From Pseudoips prasinana (taxonomy: Eukaryota; Arthropoda; Insecta; Lepidoptera; Nolidae): a stretch of DNA of 64,000 nt. Shown here one piece after another: positions 1 to 10,234 of the stretch (its first letter is position 1; every line of letters begins with the position of its first letter). The stretch covers positions 24,570,001 to 24,634,000 of the forward strand of contig OX621260.1 of assembly GCA_951640165.1 (NCBI GenBank). Direction: 5' to 3'. The notes beneath the pieces were generated by a model. That model did not search any database. It was not told where the DNA came from and saw only the letters and a list, made by a program, of their open reading frames with translations. The position numbers and the translations under genes are program-made.

Positions 1-370
1 AGGATATTATTACATGGGTAGTATCCACAAAATAAGTAGCTCAGTTATCTGATTTCCATATTACAAGCTCTACTTAATTTGGGATCAGATGGCCGTATGT
101 AAATAATGGCCCAGGATATTATTACATGGGTAGTATCCACAAAATAAGTAGCTCAGTTATCTGGTTTCCATATTGCAAGCTATACTTAATTTGGGATCTG
201 ATGGCCGTGTGTAAATAATGGCCCAGGATATTATTACATGGGTAGTATCCACAAAATAAGTAGCTCAGTTATCTGGTTTCCATATTACAAGCTCTACTTA
301 ATTTGGGATCAGATAGCCGTATGTAAATAATGGCCCAGGATATTATTACATGGGTAGTATCCACAAAATA
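1..370. repeat. 112-bp tandem array made of SINE tail
   Basis: Three full units begin at 1, 113 and 225, and a fourth is cut off after about 34 bp at 337-370. Units differ by only a few substitutions. Each contains the 3' domain of the SINE-A family found throughout the window (tail motif aatttgggatcagatggccg). The array may continue to the left of the window. Amplification of only a SINE tail suggests unequal exchange or slippage rather than repeated insertion. Confidence 0.9.
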
Positions 371-500
371 TCATTAATGGTGCAATGTATAAGATTCTAT
401 AAAAACTTCCCAATAATATTAGAGTCTACAAATAATTTATCTTAATGTGAGATCAGATGGCCGTGTGTGAATATTGCCCCTGAATATTATTATTGTATTA
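371..500. repeat. LINE 3' UTR scrap followed by SINE-A tail
   Basis: Bases 371-440 resemble 59580-59650 (shared words include caatgtataaga and acttcccaat), a probable LINE 3' untranslated piece. Bases 445-500 return to the SINE-A tail (gatcagatggccgtgtgtga). The same neighbourhood of SINE tail, tccacaaaat and this scrap recurs near 59.4-59.65 kb, so the composite may have been copied as a unit. Confidence 0.5.
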
Positions 501-530
501 CATATATTATTAAAATTAACACAATTTATA

Positions 531-945
531 GTTATAAGAGAGGTATGGCATAGCGTTCATTCGCTCAAAGAGCAGCCCGACTGGGGAAGTATCTCATCCT
601 TACAGAAGACATACATACATAGACTCAGGCCTGTTTCCCAGAGAGGTAGGCAGAGACAACGGATTTCCATTTGTCACGATCTTTGCATACATCTTTTGCC
701 TCGATTATTATACAGAAGACATTCCTTAATAATAACATTAATAATTTTAGTGTTGTGTTTCCGGGTGTGAGTAAGGTCATCAGAGCTCATCGGGGTGGGA
801 GGAAGGGTCAGCAACACTTGTTTGCTGACTCTTAAAGGCCGGCAACGCACCCGCGACTCCTCTGGTGTCGCGGGTGTCCATGGGCGGCGGTGATCCTTAC
901 CATCAGGTGACCCACTTGCTCGTTTGTCGCCCTCTGATATAATTA
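531..945 (-). repeat. Dispersed repeat family D, interrupted
   Basis: This family has a distinctive core (gacaaacgagcaagtgggtc on the opposite strand) and an end near gttcattcgctcaaagagca. Other copies lie at 11231, 21472, 23790 and 30746. It carries no ORF and no inverted ends that I can see; its class is unknown. The copy is split by a LINE fragment at 613-710 bounded by a 12-bp duplication (tacagaagacat at 601-612 and 711-722). Confidence 0.75.
613..710 (-). mobile_element. 5'-truncated LINE 3' end nested in repeat D
   Basis: The bottom strand matches the 3' end of the LINE remnant at 16795-17100 (shared words: cctacctctctgggaaaca-type and gacaacggatttcc). The 12-bp target duplication on each side shows a clean retrotransposition event. 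Related ends lie at 22005-22118 (+) and 22195-22276 (-). Confidence 0.75.
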
Positions 946-1586
946 AAAAAAAAATACATTTTGAATGAACGACGTAACAGAGCTTAAATCGTAATTACTG
1001 ATTAATTTAAACAAACACAACAAATTATAGCTTTAGTTCAAACGGCAGCTGTTTACTATAATCACTGAGCACGAGCGAAATTCTAAATCGTTTAACTTCA
1101 ATTAAACTTCAAGCATTATGCCCCGATAGAAATGTAATTAACAAAATGATATTAAGTGGAAATTAATACAAGTTCCCTTTAAAGCTACAAAAGCTCGTCA
1201 CAACTCGAGGTCGGCTGAAACTTGGCTTAGCGTGTTTTGACCACGATAGGCATGGAGTTCAAAAACTGACGTCTTCATCGCCTCTCTACTCTATCGCTAT
1301 GACTATAAAGATCATTTTGGCATGGCATATGTAATCGTAAGCAGTATAATAGTCCGGTAGATGTGAACGAGTGGAGCTAACTGTCATTGTCATGCTTCGC
1401 CTTTATACTAGAAAACGGGGCTAACTTAATCCACGCTCATGTCGACGGCCAATTGACTTAGTCAAACCTAATTTGTATTTAAACCATATTTATAGTTTGT
1501 GCGAGGAAATAAAGTAAGTTTAAGCTTGTGAGTTTTAGAATGCGAAGAGGAGAGATCCAATGTTTACAGCACAAAGAGATTAGAGA
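946..1586. other. No recognisable feature
   Basis: I see no long ORF, repeat shared with the rest of the window or inverted repeat. It may be single-copy DNA. Confidence 0.4.
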
Positions 1587-1699
1587 CGGTTCGTAGACAG
1601 TCGCCTTTCACGGAGCAGGTCGTGGATTCTATTCCCACCCAGGGCAGATATTTGTGTGCATGAACATGTCTGTTTATCCTAAGTTTGATCTAATCTATA
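1587..1699 (+). repeat. SINE-A, head and middle
   Basis: This is a degraded tRNA-like head (box B-like region before acccagggcagatat) followed by the family phrase tgtgtgcatgaacatgtctg. The tail is missing because a Helitron begins at 1700. Confidence 0.7.
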
Positions 1700-1956
1700 T
1701 CTATATATATAAAAATCAATGCCACTTTTCGTTGTAATGTTATAACTCAACAACGCTTTTACCGATTTGGCTAATTTTGGTCTAGAATTATTCGTGGAAG
1801 TCCAGGGAAGGTTAGTACGTATAGTAAAATTTAAAAAAGTCTTGAAAATGTGTAAAATCAACATCTTTTAGCAATTTAAATTATTTTTTTGTTTGTAATA
1901 ATCAATTATTTTATTGCTATGCCTTATACGTAGCGAAGCACGTACCGGGCCGCTAG
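1700..1956 (+). mobile_element. Non-autonomous Helitron-like element
   Basis: It starts with TC (tctatatatataaaaatc) and ends with accgggccgCTAG followed by T, as expected for Helitron insertion between A and T. The 3' hairpin is degenerate. No coding capacity. Confidence 0.6.
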
Positions 1957-1965
1957 TTATCTATA

Positions 1966-2115
1966 TAAACATGTGTTTCATCCCCGTGCCTCAGAGAGCA
2001 CGTAAAGCCGTCAGTCCTGTACCTTACCTCCTTTTGGTCGTGTCGCTAGTCATCCCATCGGATCGTGGAAGAGCTGGAATAGACATTGCCCCCTTGTTTG
2101 TCCCGCGCAGATGAC
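1966..2115 (+). repeat. SINE-C 3' part
   Basis: It carries the family signature cctcagagagcacgtaaagc and gtcgtgtcgctagtcatccc. The intact head of the family is at 13711. Other copies are at 11541 (-), 12641 (-) and 31060 (+). Confidence 0.75.
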
Positions 2116-2454
2116 TAGTCTCTATTGAGACTGGCCGGTGCCGAAATTCAGTTAGAAGGACATTATTAATGTTAAGTATTACGTACTTTAAACGCGTATT
2201 ATAAGTAAGTCTTAAAAAACAAACGCCCTTCTGGAGCGAAAAAACAGCTCACGACGGTTTGTGGTTTCTGTAAAACATGCATATCGCGAAATTCATGTTC
2301 TGCCCTTTATCCCCAATTCTGTTGCAAAACAAAATGGCGAAAATACGTCGTTTGTGGAGCGTATCCTTGACGCCGCAAAACACACCGGGTCATTTTGTTA
2401 CAAATTTAAGGCTTTATTTTGATAAAAACATTAGTTGATTATTTCCAAGAGACT
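2116..2454. other. No recognisable feature
   Basis: No ORF or repeat shared with the rest of the window was seen. Confidence 0.35.
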
Positions 2455-2632
2455 ACAGCATGGGGCCCTTCAAAAAGGGAGTTATAAGGTTTCTAAAGGG
2501 TCGGCAATGTGCTAATGATGCCCCTGGTGTTGCAAGCGTTCATAGGTTGCGATGTCATCGCAACCTATGAACCTATGAATTACCATCCGTGTGTGCCGTA
2601 TGCTTGATTGGCAACTAAGTTGAATTAAAAAA
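2455..2632 (+). repeat. Dispersed repeat family E with an internal palindrome
   Basis: It shares long words with 24945-25090 (cccttcaaaaa, ttataagg, taaagggtcgg, gcccctggtgttgcaa). Here the copy contains a near-perfect palindrome at 2539-2571 (16-base arms, centre of one base) that the second copy lacks. Confidence 0.65.
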
Positions 2633-2646
2633 AAACTTCAAACATT

Positions 2647-2907
2647 GCTGTGTGGCTGTCGTCATAGAATATCGCACCCTCATCTTATCCCGTGGGGGCG
2701 TAGAAGTCGACCCGAGGGAATATCTCCCAGAGAACGAGCAGCAGCGTCTCGCTGTGTACTATGACTATCATACTACGATCGCCAACCCGTCTGCCAAGGG
2801 TGGCGATTATGGTATATCCCTCCTAATTATTGAAACAACTCTATTGTGGAAATATTTAGGGAGGCCTTTGTCCACCAATGGACGTCATTCAACTGACATG
2901 ATGATGA
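2647..2907 (+). mobile_element. Short RTE-derived non-autonomous element
   Basis: The 5' 180 bp match the 5' end of the RTE LINE at 7147 (gctgtgtgg, cccgtggggg, gcgatcgccaacccgtctgc analogues). It then jumps directly to the RTE 3' end (gggaggcctttgtccaccaa, then the gatgatga tail). This is an internally deleted, SINE-sized RTE derivative that would need RTE enzymes in trans. Confidence 0.8.
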
Positions 2908-3048
2908 CTTGAAACGTAATGGTATTGGATTTGAAAAGTATCTTTATCGTATTTTGTACTCTACACTAAAAATAATAAATATAAATAAAAATTGTCGTTT
3001 AAAATCTAAGTTGGCGTCGCAGACGTTACAATTGTTATGAAAGTAAGA

Positions 3049-3345
3049 AGTACTTAACAACTGATCCTAAATACGATTAGCATCAAAATTAATAAATACA
3101 TGGGTACCTTCCTTGGTGCCCATATATTATTTTTAATTTTTTCATCATTAGTATCAAAATTAAAAAAATATTGTAGCCTGTGTTATTCTGATGTATAAGC
3201 TATAATTGTAAAGCTTCATTAAAATCCATTTAGTAGTTTTTACGTGAAAGAGTAACAAACATCCATCTACACTTACACTTACTTTCGCGTTTATAACATT
3301 AGTAGGATTTTGATACTAATCGTATTTAGGATTAGTTGTTAAGTA
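3049..3345. mobile_element. MITE with about 40-bp inverted ends
   Basis: The left arm (3049-3089) and right arm (3307-3344) are inverted copies with two mismatches and a small insertion (core aaatacgattag / ctaatcgtattt). No ORF. A Helitron 5' end occupies 3190-3306, so the original MITE was shorter. Confidence 0.65.
3190..3306 (-). mobile_element. Helitron-like 5' end fragment
   Basis: Read on the minus strand it starts TCCTACTAATGTTATAAA, the same style of 5' terminus as the Helitron copies at 57.6-58.0 kb, including the aacaaacat and tttcgcg blocks. The CTAG end is missing. Confidence 0.55.
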
Positions 3346-3490
3346 AGTACTATCTACTTATTACAAAGAATTATTACATTCTTAAATATTATTTTATATA
3401 TCAGCACAAGGACGAGACGAGTCGACCCGCAGCAATTTAGTGGTGTACCTATGACTAAATAAATAATTATTATAATATAAATATATATAT

Positions 3491-3721
3491 AGGGACAATG
3501 TCACACAGGTCATCCTAGCCCCAAACTAAGCAAAGCGTGTACTATGGGTACCAGGCGACCATATACATACTTATATAGATATATAAATACATAGATAATA
3601 TCTATGACTCAGAAACAAATATTCGTGCTCATCACACAAATATTTGCACTTACCGAGATTCGAACCCAGGACCACCAGCTTCGGAGGCAGGAGCCCTACC
3701 AACTAGGCTACGGTGACCGTC
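3491..3721 (-). repeat. SINE-B, full length
   Basis: On the minus strand it has a tRNA-like head with box A-like tagcctagttgg and box B-like ggttcgaatc, then a 3' body ending in agtttggggctaggatga and gacattgtccct. No ORF. Confidence 0.85.
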
Positions 3722-4200
3722 AATTTATTTATTTATTTATTTAGGAAGACCAACAGCAAATAGTGACAATCATATGCAATTATTATAGTTCCTGAGAGCC
3801 AATAAAAGGTCGAATAGATAGTTGCATATGTAACAATAGTGTGATCAAATAAAGTTAAGTTATAATAACTAAACACGTTTACACAATTTATTTTTAAAAA
3901 AGTCTAGGCTGAGTACCCTTCTCACTGTCTCGGTTTTATCAACAAAAATATTAAAATTAAACAATTTAATTTGGCTGTTAAAACAGTTGCCAGCTCGCCA
4001 CAAAAATGCATTTTGCCTATAGTTTGTGGATACCAAAGGGAGATGGAACGGAGTGTAATGTCTCACCACTTTCGTGGGTATATCGAACGTTATTTTGTTT
4101 AGTATGTCAGGGCAATCTATAGCACCAGACAAGATGTTAAGTAGATATGTTGTGTCAGCTATTTCACGCCGCATGGCCAGGGGCAGCATATGGAAATGTG
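3722..4200 (-). pseudogene. 5'-truncated LINE, reverse transcriptase C-terminus
   Basis: A 106-residue open frame (4189 to 3869) has the C-terminal layout typical of Jockey/CR1-group reverse transcriptases: RRE...ADTTYLLNILSG, IDCPDILNKI and an asparagine-rich end. The larger LINE at 5127-6647 ends with a similar block (IDCPDLVSEL). The element ends on the low side in (TTTA)n at 3722-3745, its poly-A-equivalent tail. Nothing upstream of the C-terminal domain remains, as expected of 5' truncation during reverse transcription. It is not functional. Confidence 0.75.
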
Positions 4201-4610
4201 CACATAATTTTATATAATCGTCAGAATTATAATTATAATTAACGCGATAACATGGATATTTAATAAATTTACCGTTATATAACAGCGTAGCTCAATTGTT
4301 AATTAAATTAAATTATCCACATTGCCTTGTTACATAAATAGAGTTAAACCCGCAAGCTAAGCCGCTATAAATAGGAGCAAGTTACTGAATTGTACAGTAC
4401 AGTAGTCTTAAGTAATGTTTCACTGTGTAACCGCTGTAAGGGCTCCGCCTGTCACTCAATCGCAGCTTGGCTCTGCGAGGAACTTAATGTGATGCCAAGT
4501 GTACTTAACAAGTAATTTATTATTCAAATAGAAACGTACACTAATTCGGTATGAAGTCTTATGTAAATAATTTAAGAGGTATTGTAATAACAAAGAGCTA
4601 TGTTAACTAT
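4201..4610. other. No recognisable feature
   Basis: No ORF or family match was seen within the window. Confidence 0.35.
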
Positions 4611-4688
4611 CGGTCCGGTTGGCGTAGTCGGTAAATGCTTTCAGGCCACTGGTCATGGGTTCGATTCCCACCCAGGACAGCTGTGATT
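4611..4688 (+). repeat. SINE-A head
   Basis: A tRNA-like head with box A-like region near tggcgtagtcgg and box B ggttcgattcccacccagga. It is cut at the (TTTA)n tail of the LINE that follows, so the LINE may have inserted in it. Confidence 0.75.
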
Positions 4689-6690
4689 TTATTTATTTAT
4701 TTATTTATTTAATTAAGGATCGTCAACGTTACATACACTCATGCAGTTATAAGACACATACATACTTAAAAAATAATAGTGCTGCAACACTTAAAGACAA
4801 CCACAGCATTAAAATTTTACATTATTGAAGTTAATTACAATAAATTAATTAAAAACTTGCACTAATTACAAAAACAAGCCATAAACAATAAACATCGAGA
4901 CGAGACAAAAAGTAACATGAAAAGCAGAATACGAACAAATATTAAACTACACAACATTATACAATTAATAACATTAAAAGCTATATATATAAAAAATAAC
5001 ATACAATAAAATAATAGTGGAAGGATAAAGCTTAAATACCAAAAATAATCGCAATATTACATGAAAACAAAAAACATTGAATTGAATTGAAATTAAATTG
5101 AAATAATATGATATGAGAGAAAAGTCTTATGCATGCTGGTGAGTCACAATCTTTTCCTTAAATTGGCTAAGTGTGTCAGAGAGTATGTCAAAAGAACAGT
5201 TTTTTGCGTCATTATTATACTGAGTCGGGAGCCTTTTGAGTGGGTGGTTTTTTCCTAAGTTAGTTTTATAAGGTTTTATGTGGAACAGTTTGTAACTTTT
5301 AAACCTGGGATTTTTATATGGGGCATTTATATTAAGTTCAGAGACTAGGTCCGGGCAGTCTATTTCGCCATTAAAAAGTCTGAATAGAAATATGTGATCG
5401 AGCAGCCTTCTTCGGTCTTCCAGAGAAGTCATCTTAAAATACCTAACTCGATCGGAGTAACTTGGCAGTTTTTTAGCCAGATTACAGCTATAGCATAGGT
5501 GCCAAAGAAATCTTTTTTGTATTTTCTCAATATTTTTATTGTATATATCGTACAATGGGTTCCATATGTTACAGCAGTATTCGGTGTTACTTCGGACCAG
5601 CGAGTTGTATAGTAATAATTTAGTGGAGGGTCTTGTGAAGTTTCGGCAATTTCTTAAAACAAAACCCAGGGTTTTAAATGTTTTGGTCGTCATTTGATCT
5701 ATGTGTATATTGAATTTCAATTTCTCGTCAAAGATTATGCCAAGATCCCGAACTTCACTAACTTTTTTCAGCTCATGGCCCGCAATCAGGTATTTGGTTG
5801 CTAGTACTGAAGCATTTCTGTGAAACTTAATATGGTAGCATTTGTCTATGTTCAATGTCATGTCATGATTATCACACCACTGTTCAAGTCTATCAAGGTC
5901 TTCTTGTAATAAAATGGCATCAGAGGGTGATTGTATTGCTCGGGCGATTTTAAGATCGTCGGCATATAAAAAGTACTTGCTATGCTTGAAACATTCTGTT
6001 ATATTATTCATGAAAATGTTGAAAAATATTGGGGCTAAGTGTGAACCCTGAGGGCAGCCTGATAATGCTCGGAAAGGATGTGAGGAATGCCCATTAACAA
6101 CTACTTTAGAGGTCCTGTTGTTTAAGTAAGAGGCGCACCACTTAATAAGACTGCCACCAATTCCAGCGTCAGATAGCTTCCTCAGCAGCAATGTGTGATT
6201 TATTCTGTCAAAAGCCTTGCAAAAGTCAGTATATATGGCATCGACAGCTATCCGGGTGTCAAGGTTATCTGTCAAAAAGTCCTGATATTGCATAAGATTG
6301 GTATTAGTTGATCTTCCTTTCATAAAGCCGTGTTGTTGCGGTGAAATGTAGTGTTTCACGTGACACGAGATTATAGGACACAATAAGGATTCAAATATTT
6401 TTCCAAATATCGGTAGAATCGATATTGGTCTGTAGTTTTTAATTTCATTGTCATTACCGGGCTTAGGAATAGGAACAATCAGTGCTTTTTTCCAAATTGA
6501 TGGAAACTGACCAATATTTAAAGATTTGTTAAATATTAAAGTCAAAGGCGTAGATAGGACTGTTGCGCATCGTTTTGCAAAAATAGATGGTATACCATCT
6601 GATCCTGCACCTTTGTACATGTCAAGTGCTTTTAAAGCGGACTCCACTTTGTGTTCTACAAAGGATATATTACATAAATTATTAGTATTA
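4689..6690 (-). mobile_element. 5'-truncated Jockey-group LINE
   Basis: The element reads right to left. It has a (TTTA)n 3' tail at 4689-4715, about 400 bp of AT-rich 3' untranslated sequence and a reverse transcriptase ORF (5127-6647). The endonuclease domain and ORF1 are absent. The frame stays open for a few codons upstream of the first ATG, so the start at 6647 is only the first methionine left after truncation. Confidence 0.85.
5127..6647 (-). CDS. Non-LTR retrotransposon reverse transcriptase (partial)
   Basis: A 506-residue open frame encodes an RNA-directed DNA polymerase. Palm motifs are in order: the template-grip region KKALIVPIPKPG and NYRPISILP (about residues 58-80), motif A YTDFCKAFDRINH (about 140-155) with its catalytic Asp, GCPQGSHLAPI (about 200), and YADDLKI (about 227) with both catalytic Asp residues. 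The C-terminus carries EDRRRLLDHIFLFRLFNG and IDCPDLV. The residues expected for polymerase chemistry are present and there is no internal stop. However, the N-terminal endonuclease and ORF1 are gone, so the copy cannot move by itself. The clade is probably Jockey or CR1; I cannot settle which. The product would act in the nucleus by target-primed reverse transcription. Confidence 0.85.
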   Translation of the reverse strand: MESALKALDMYKGAGSDGIPSIFAKRCATVLSTPLTLIFNKSLNIGQFPSIWKKALIVPIPKPGNDNEIKNYRPISILPIFGKIFESLLCPIISCHVKHYISPQQHGFMKGRSTNTNLMQYQDFLTDNLDTRIAVDAIYTDFCKAFDRINHTLLLRKLSDAGIGGSLIKWCASYLNNRTSKVVVNGHSSHPFRALSGCPQGSHLAPIFFNIFMNNITECFKHSKYFLYADDLKIARAIQSPSDAILLQEDLDRLEQWCDNHDMTLNIDKCYHIKFHRNASVLATKYLIAGHELKKVSEVRDLGIIFDEKLKFNIHIDQMTTKTFKTLGFVLRNCRNFTRPSTKLLLYNSLVRSNTEYCCNIWNPLYDIYNKNIEKIQKRFLWHLCYSCNLAKKLPSYSDRVRYFKMTSLEDRRRLLDHIFLFRLFNGEIDCPDLVSELNINAPYKNPRFKSYKLFHIKPYKTNLGKNHPLKRLPTQYNNDAKNCSFDILSDTLSQFKEKIVTHQHA

Positions 6691-6705
6691 ATGTGATGAC
6701 TGCAT

Positions 6706-6893
6706 GTGTGGCGCAGCGGCTAAGACAGTCGCCTCGCCGCTTCGAATCCCGCGCCGGACAACTATTTGTGTGACCCATAAATAGTTGTTCTGAGTCTGTG
6801 TCTTCCTAAGATATTTGTGTGCATTAACATGTCTGTCCTGAGGCTGGGTGTAATTATCTACATAAGTATGTATTTAGAAAAGAAAAGTAGTAT
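6706..6893 (+). repeat. tRNA-headed SINE, chimeric with SINE-A body
   Basis: The head (ggcgcagcggctaagacagt, box B-like cttcgaatcccgcg) differs from that of SINE-A, but the body from about 6820 is SINE-A (cattaacatgtctg, gggtgtaattatctacataa). A second copy of the same head, reversed, is at 34905-35105. Confidence 0.65.
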
Positions 6894-7135
6894 ACTACTC
6901 TGTCAAGAAAGTAAATAAATAAATAAAATAAATAAAAAAGGTTTTTATTCACGTAGACTTTAAAAAAGCGCTTGTAAATAGTCACAACATGTTTGTAGTA
7001 AATAATTTCTAGTTACTTATTATAACATTAATACAATTTATTTTATAATGGTAGTGACATTTAGCTAGCATGTATTAAGTTATTGTCAAGAAGATTATGT
7101 TTAGTTGAAGTTTTTAATATTATGTATTTTTTAAT
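6894..7135 (-). mobile_element. LINE 3' UTR and tail, family T1
   Basis: It begins with the TTTA-type tail and then, on the minus strand, reads out of agtctacgtgaataaaaacc, which contains the AATAAA signal. Copies lie at 14677 (-), 16380 (+) and 34705 (+). No coding sequence remains. Confidence 0.65.
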
Positions 7136-7145
7136 ATTATGAATT

Positions 7146-10100
7146 TTGCTGTGTGGTGACGGCCTAAGAATATCACCACCCCCTCTCATCCCGTGGGGGG
7201 ACGTAAAAGTCGTCCCGAGGGAAATATATACACCAGAGAACGGGCAGCAGCGTTCTCCTGAGTACCATGTCCACCTTACTGCGATCGCCAACCCGTCTGC
7301 CAAGCGTGGCGATTATGGCAAATCCCCTCAAATTATGGACACAACCAAACCGCGGTCCCCAGTCCCCAGCAGCCCTGCTATTCCCAGCTGTGGTAACAGC
7401 CGTGGTTACGGCAGGGCAGGGGGTGCTAAGAATCCCCGGCAGATTCCGCGTTACCAACACCGACGACCCCTGGCCCTGGCAACATACAACACACGTACGG
7501 ATGTTGTAGGATTATCTGAAGTCCGAAGAGAGGGGGAGGACTTGATAATACTGAAATCCGGAAACCTGCTCTATTACCGGGAGGGTGACCAAATATCCCA
7601 AGGTGGTGTCGGGTTCATAGTCCACAAGTCCCTCGTGAACAACCTAGTGAAAATCGAGAGTGTGTCGACGAGGGTTGCGTACCTTATACTCAGAATCACC
7701 AAGCGGTATTCGTTGAAGGTTATACAGGTATACGCACCCACTTCGACACACTCCGACGATGAAGTCGAGGTTATGTATGAGGACATATCCAGAGCCATAC
7801 ATACCTCTTACTCCTATTTCACTGTGGTCATGGGAGACTTTAACGCGAAGTTGGCAAACGATTCCGTAATGAGCTGAGAGTGGGGCAATTTGGAACTGGA
7901 GACCGGAACCCCCGGGGCCGAACTCTTTATGATGAATTCCTTCTTCAGGAAGCCGGATCACCGCAAATGGACCTGGGTGAGCCCCGATGGTAAAACTAAA
8001 AATGAGATAGACTTTATCTTGTCGGAGAGACGACAGATGTTCAATGATGTCTCCGTGATCAATGCGGTTAAAACCGGGAGCGATCACAGACTGGAAAGAG
8101 GCTCATTGAACCTTAATGTCAAACTCCAGAGGTCCCGACTGATAAAGTCTACGCTCCGACCTTTACCTATCCACGTCCAAAACCTCGAACCATTTCAGCT
8201 CGAACTACAAACCCGTTTCGAATGCCCAGCAGACTGCGAGGAAGTGGACTCATACTATGACAGGCTCGTAGAAGCTGTCCATACGGCTGGGTCTAAGGTA
8301 TCCAAGGCCCGTCGTACAAACAGAACTAAAAAGATTTCTGACTTTACCCTGCAACTTATGGAAGATAGACGGAAAATGGTTCTGACATCCTCAGATGATG
8401 CTACCAGATATCGGCAGCTCAACAGACAGATCTCAAAGTCTTTGACTCGCGACACGCGGCAATTTAATACAATTAGTATTAAAGAGGCCATCGAGCGAAA
8501 CAAAGGCTCTAAAGTGTTCGCAAGAGCTCTGTCTGTTGGACAGAGCCAACTGACGAAGCTGAAGACTGAGGATGGTAGAATCGTCACGTCTAAGCCTGAG
8601 TTGCTGGGAGAGATCGAGAAGTTCTACGGACAGTTATATACGACAACACGGCCACCTGTCAAAAGTCATGCCTCAGATCCCAGAGCACGACTAACCCGAC
8701 ATTACACCAAAGACATCCCGGACGTCAGCCTGTACGAGATTAGAATGGCTCTCAAACAACTCAAGAACAACAAGGCGCCTGGTGATGATGGAGTTACAGC
8801 AGAGCTGAAGGCGGGTGGTACACAAATCCTACGGGCCCTTCAGAAGTTATTTAACTCCATCATATTAGATGGTCAAACGCCACAAGCATGGCACAGAAGT
8901 GTGGTGGTACTCTTCTTCAAAAAGGGCGACAAAACCCTATTGAAGAGTTATAGACCCATCACACTGCTGAGCCATGTTTACAAGTTGTTTTCGAGGGTCG
9001 TTACGAATCGTCTCGCGCGCAGGTTTGACGACTTCCAGCCTCCCGAACAAGCCGGTTTCCGAAAAGGCTTTAGCACCATAGACCACATACATACACTGCG
9101 GCAAGTTATACAGAAGACCGAAGAGTATAACAAGCCACTGTGCTTAGCGTTTGTGGGCTATGAGAAAGCCTTCGATTCTATCGAAACATGGGCCGTGCTG
9201 AGGTCTCTCATAAGGTGCCAAATTGACTACCGGTATATCGAGGTGATAAAGTGTTTGTATGAAAACGCCAATATGTCAGTGCGAATCCAGGACCAGATCT
9301 CGAAACCTACCCACTTGCAGCGAGGCGTGAGACAGGGAGATGTTATATCTCCGAAACTGTTCACCGCTGTATTGGAAGACGTCTTCAAGCTTCTGGACTG
9401 GAAAGGCTTTGGCATCAATGTCAATGGCGAGTACATCACTCACCTTCGATTTGCCGATGATATAGTAGTCATGGCTGAGACCATGGAAGACCTCGGTACA
9501 ATGCTCGATGACTGAAAATGAACATGGATAAGACGAAAATCATGTCAAACGTCCATGTTGCACCCACTCAATTGAAAGTTGGTGACTCTGCACTCGAAGT
9601 TGTAGAGAACTATATTTACCTAGGACAGACCATCCAACTAAGTAGGTCCAACTTCGAGAAGGAGGTCAATCGTAGAATCCAACTCGGCTGGGCAGCGTTC
9701 GGGAAGCTACGGAACATCTTCTCGTCCAAAATACCGCAGTGTCTCAAGTCGAAAGTCTTCGACCAGTGTGTGTTGCCAGTGATGACATACGGAACAGAGA
9801 CGTGGTCGCTCACTATGGGCCTTATTAGAAGGCTCAAGGTCACCCAAAGAGCAATGGAGAGGGCTATGCTCGGAGTTTCCCTGCGGGATCGAATCAGAAA
9901 TGTCGAAATCCGCAGGCGAACCAAAGTCACCGACATAGCCTGAAGAATTGCAAAACTAAAGTGGCAGTGGGCGGGGCACATAGCTCGTAGATCCGACGGC
10001 CGTTGGGGCAGAAAGGTTCTCGAGTGGCGACCACGAACCGGAAGACGCAGCGTGGGCAGGCCCCCTACAAGATGGACCGATGATATTGTGCGGGTCGCTG

Positions 10101-10190
10101 GAAACTGCTGGATGCGAATAGCACAAAACCGGCAATTGTGGAGATCTTTGGGGGAGGCCTTGGTCCAGCAGTGGACGTCTTTCGGCTGAT
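7146..10190 (+). pseudogene. RTE endonuclease-reverse transcriptase, broken
   Basis: The apurinic-type endonuclease shows ATYNTRT, then a deletion, then LSEVRREGE (catalytic Glu), GDFNAKL and GSDHRL. Around 7865-7930 the reading frame shifts out (NELRVGQFGTG is readable in another frame) and back in. The reverse transcriptase runs to FADDIVVM near 9450-9464, but motif A reads FVGYEKAFDS: the catalytic Asp expected at the third position is Gly (GGC, 9156-9158). A stop and out-of-frame deletion at about 9513 removes residues before MNMDKTKIMSN (9518), and a TGA at 9941-9943 interrupts the C-terminal RIAKLKWQWAGHIA region. These lesions make the copy dead as an enzyme source. The frame ends just before the (ATG)n tail. 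The protein would otherwise copy RTE RNA and probably the short RTE derivatives nearby. Confidence 0.85.
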
Positions 10191-10213
10191 ATGATGATGA
10201 TGATTGATGATGA
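7147..10213 (+). mobile_element. Nearly full-length RTE-clade LINE, inactive
   Basis: The 5' end coincides with the shared start of the short RTE derivatives (gctgtgtgg). The 3' end is the (ATG)n tail after gtggacgtctttcggctgat. The flanks carry a possible short duplication (AATTTT at about 7140 and about 10217). The coding region is endonuclease plus reverse transcriptase plus C-terminal tail in one ORF, as in RTE elements. Confidence 0.85.
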
Positions 10214-10234
10214 TTAAATTTTACTACATATTGT

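Noticed and set aside
2652..2912. An 86-codon frame in the short RTE element at 2647
   Set aside because: It reads across the fused RTE ends and the (ATG)n tail; other copies do not preserve it.
4611..4688. Possible tRNA gene
   Set aside because: It matches the SINE-A head found many times in the window and cannot fold a convincing acceptor stem by eye.
7173..9981. Minus-strand open frames across the RTE
   Set aside because: They mirror the coding frame of the RTE protein; the motifs are all on the plus strand.
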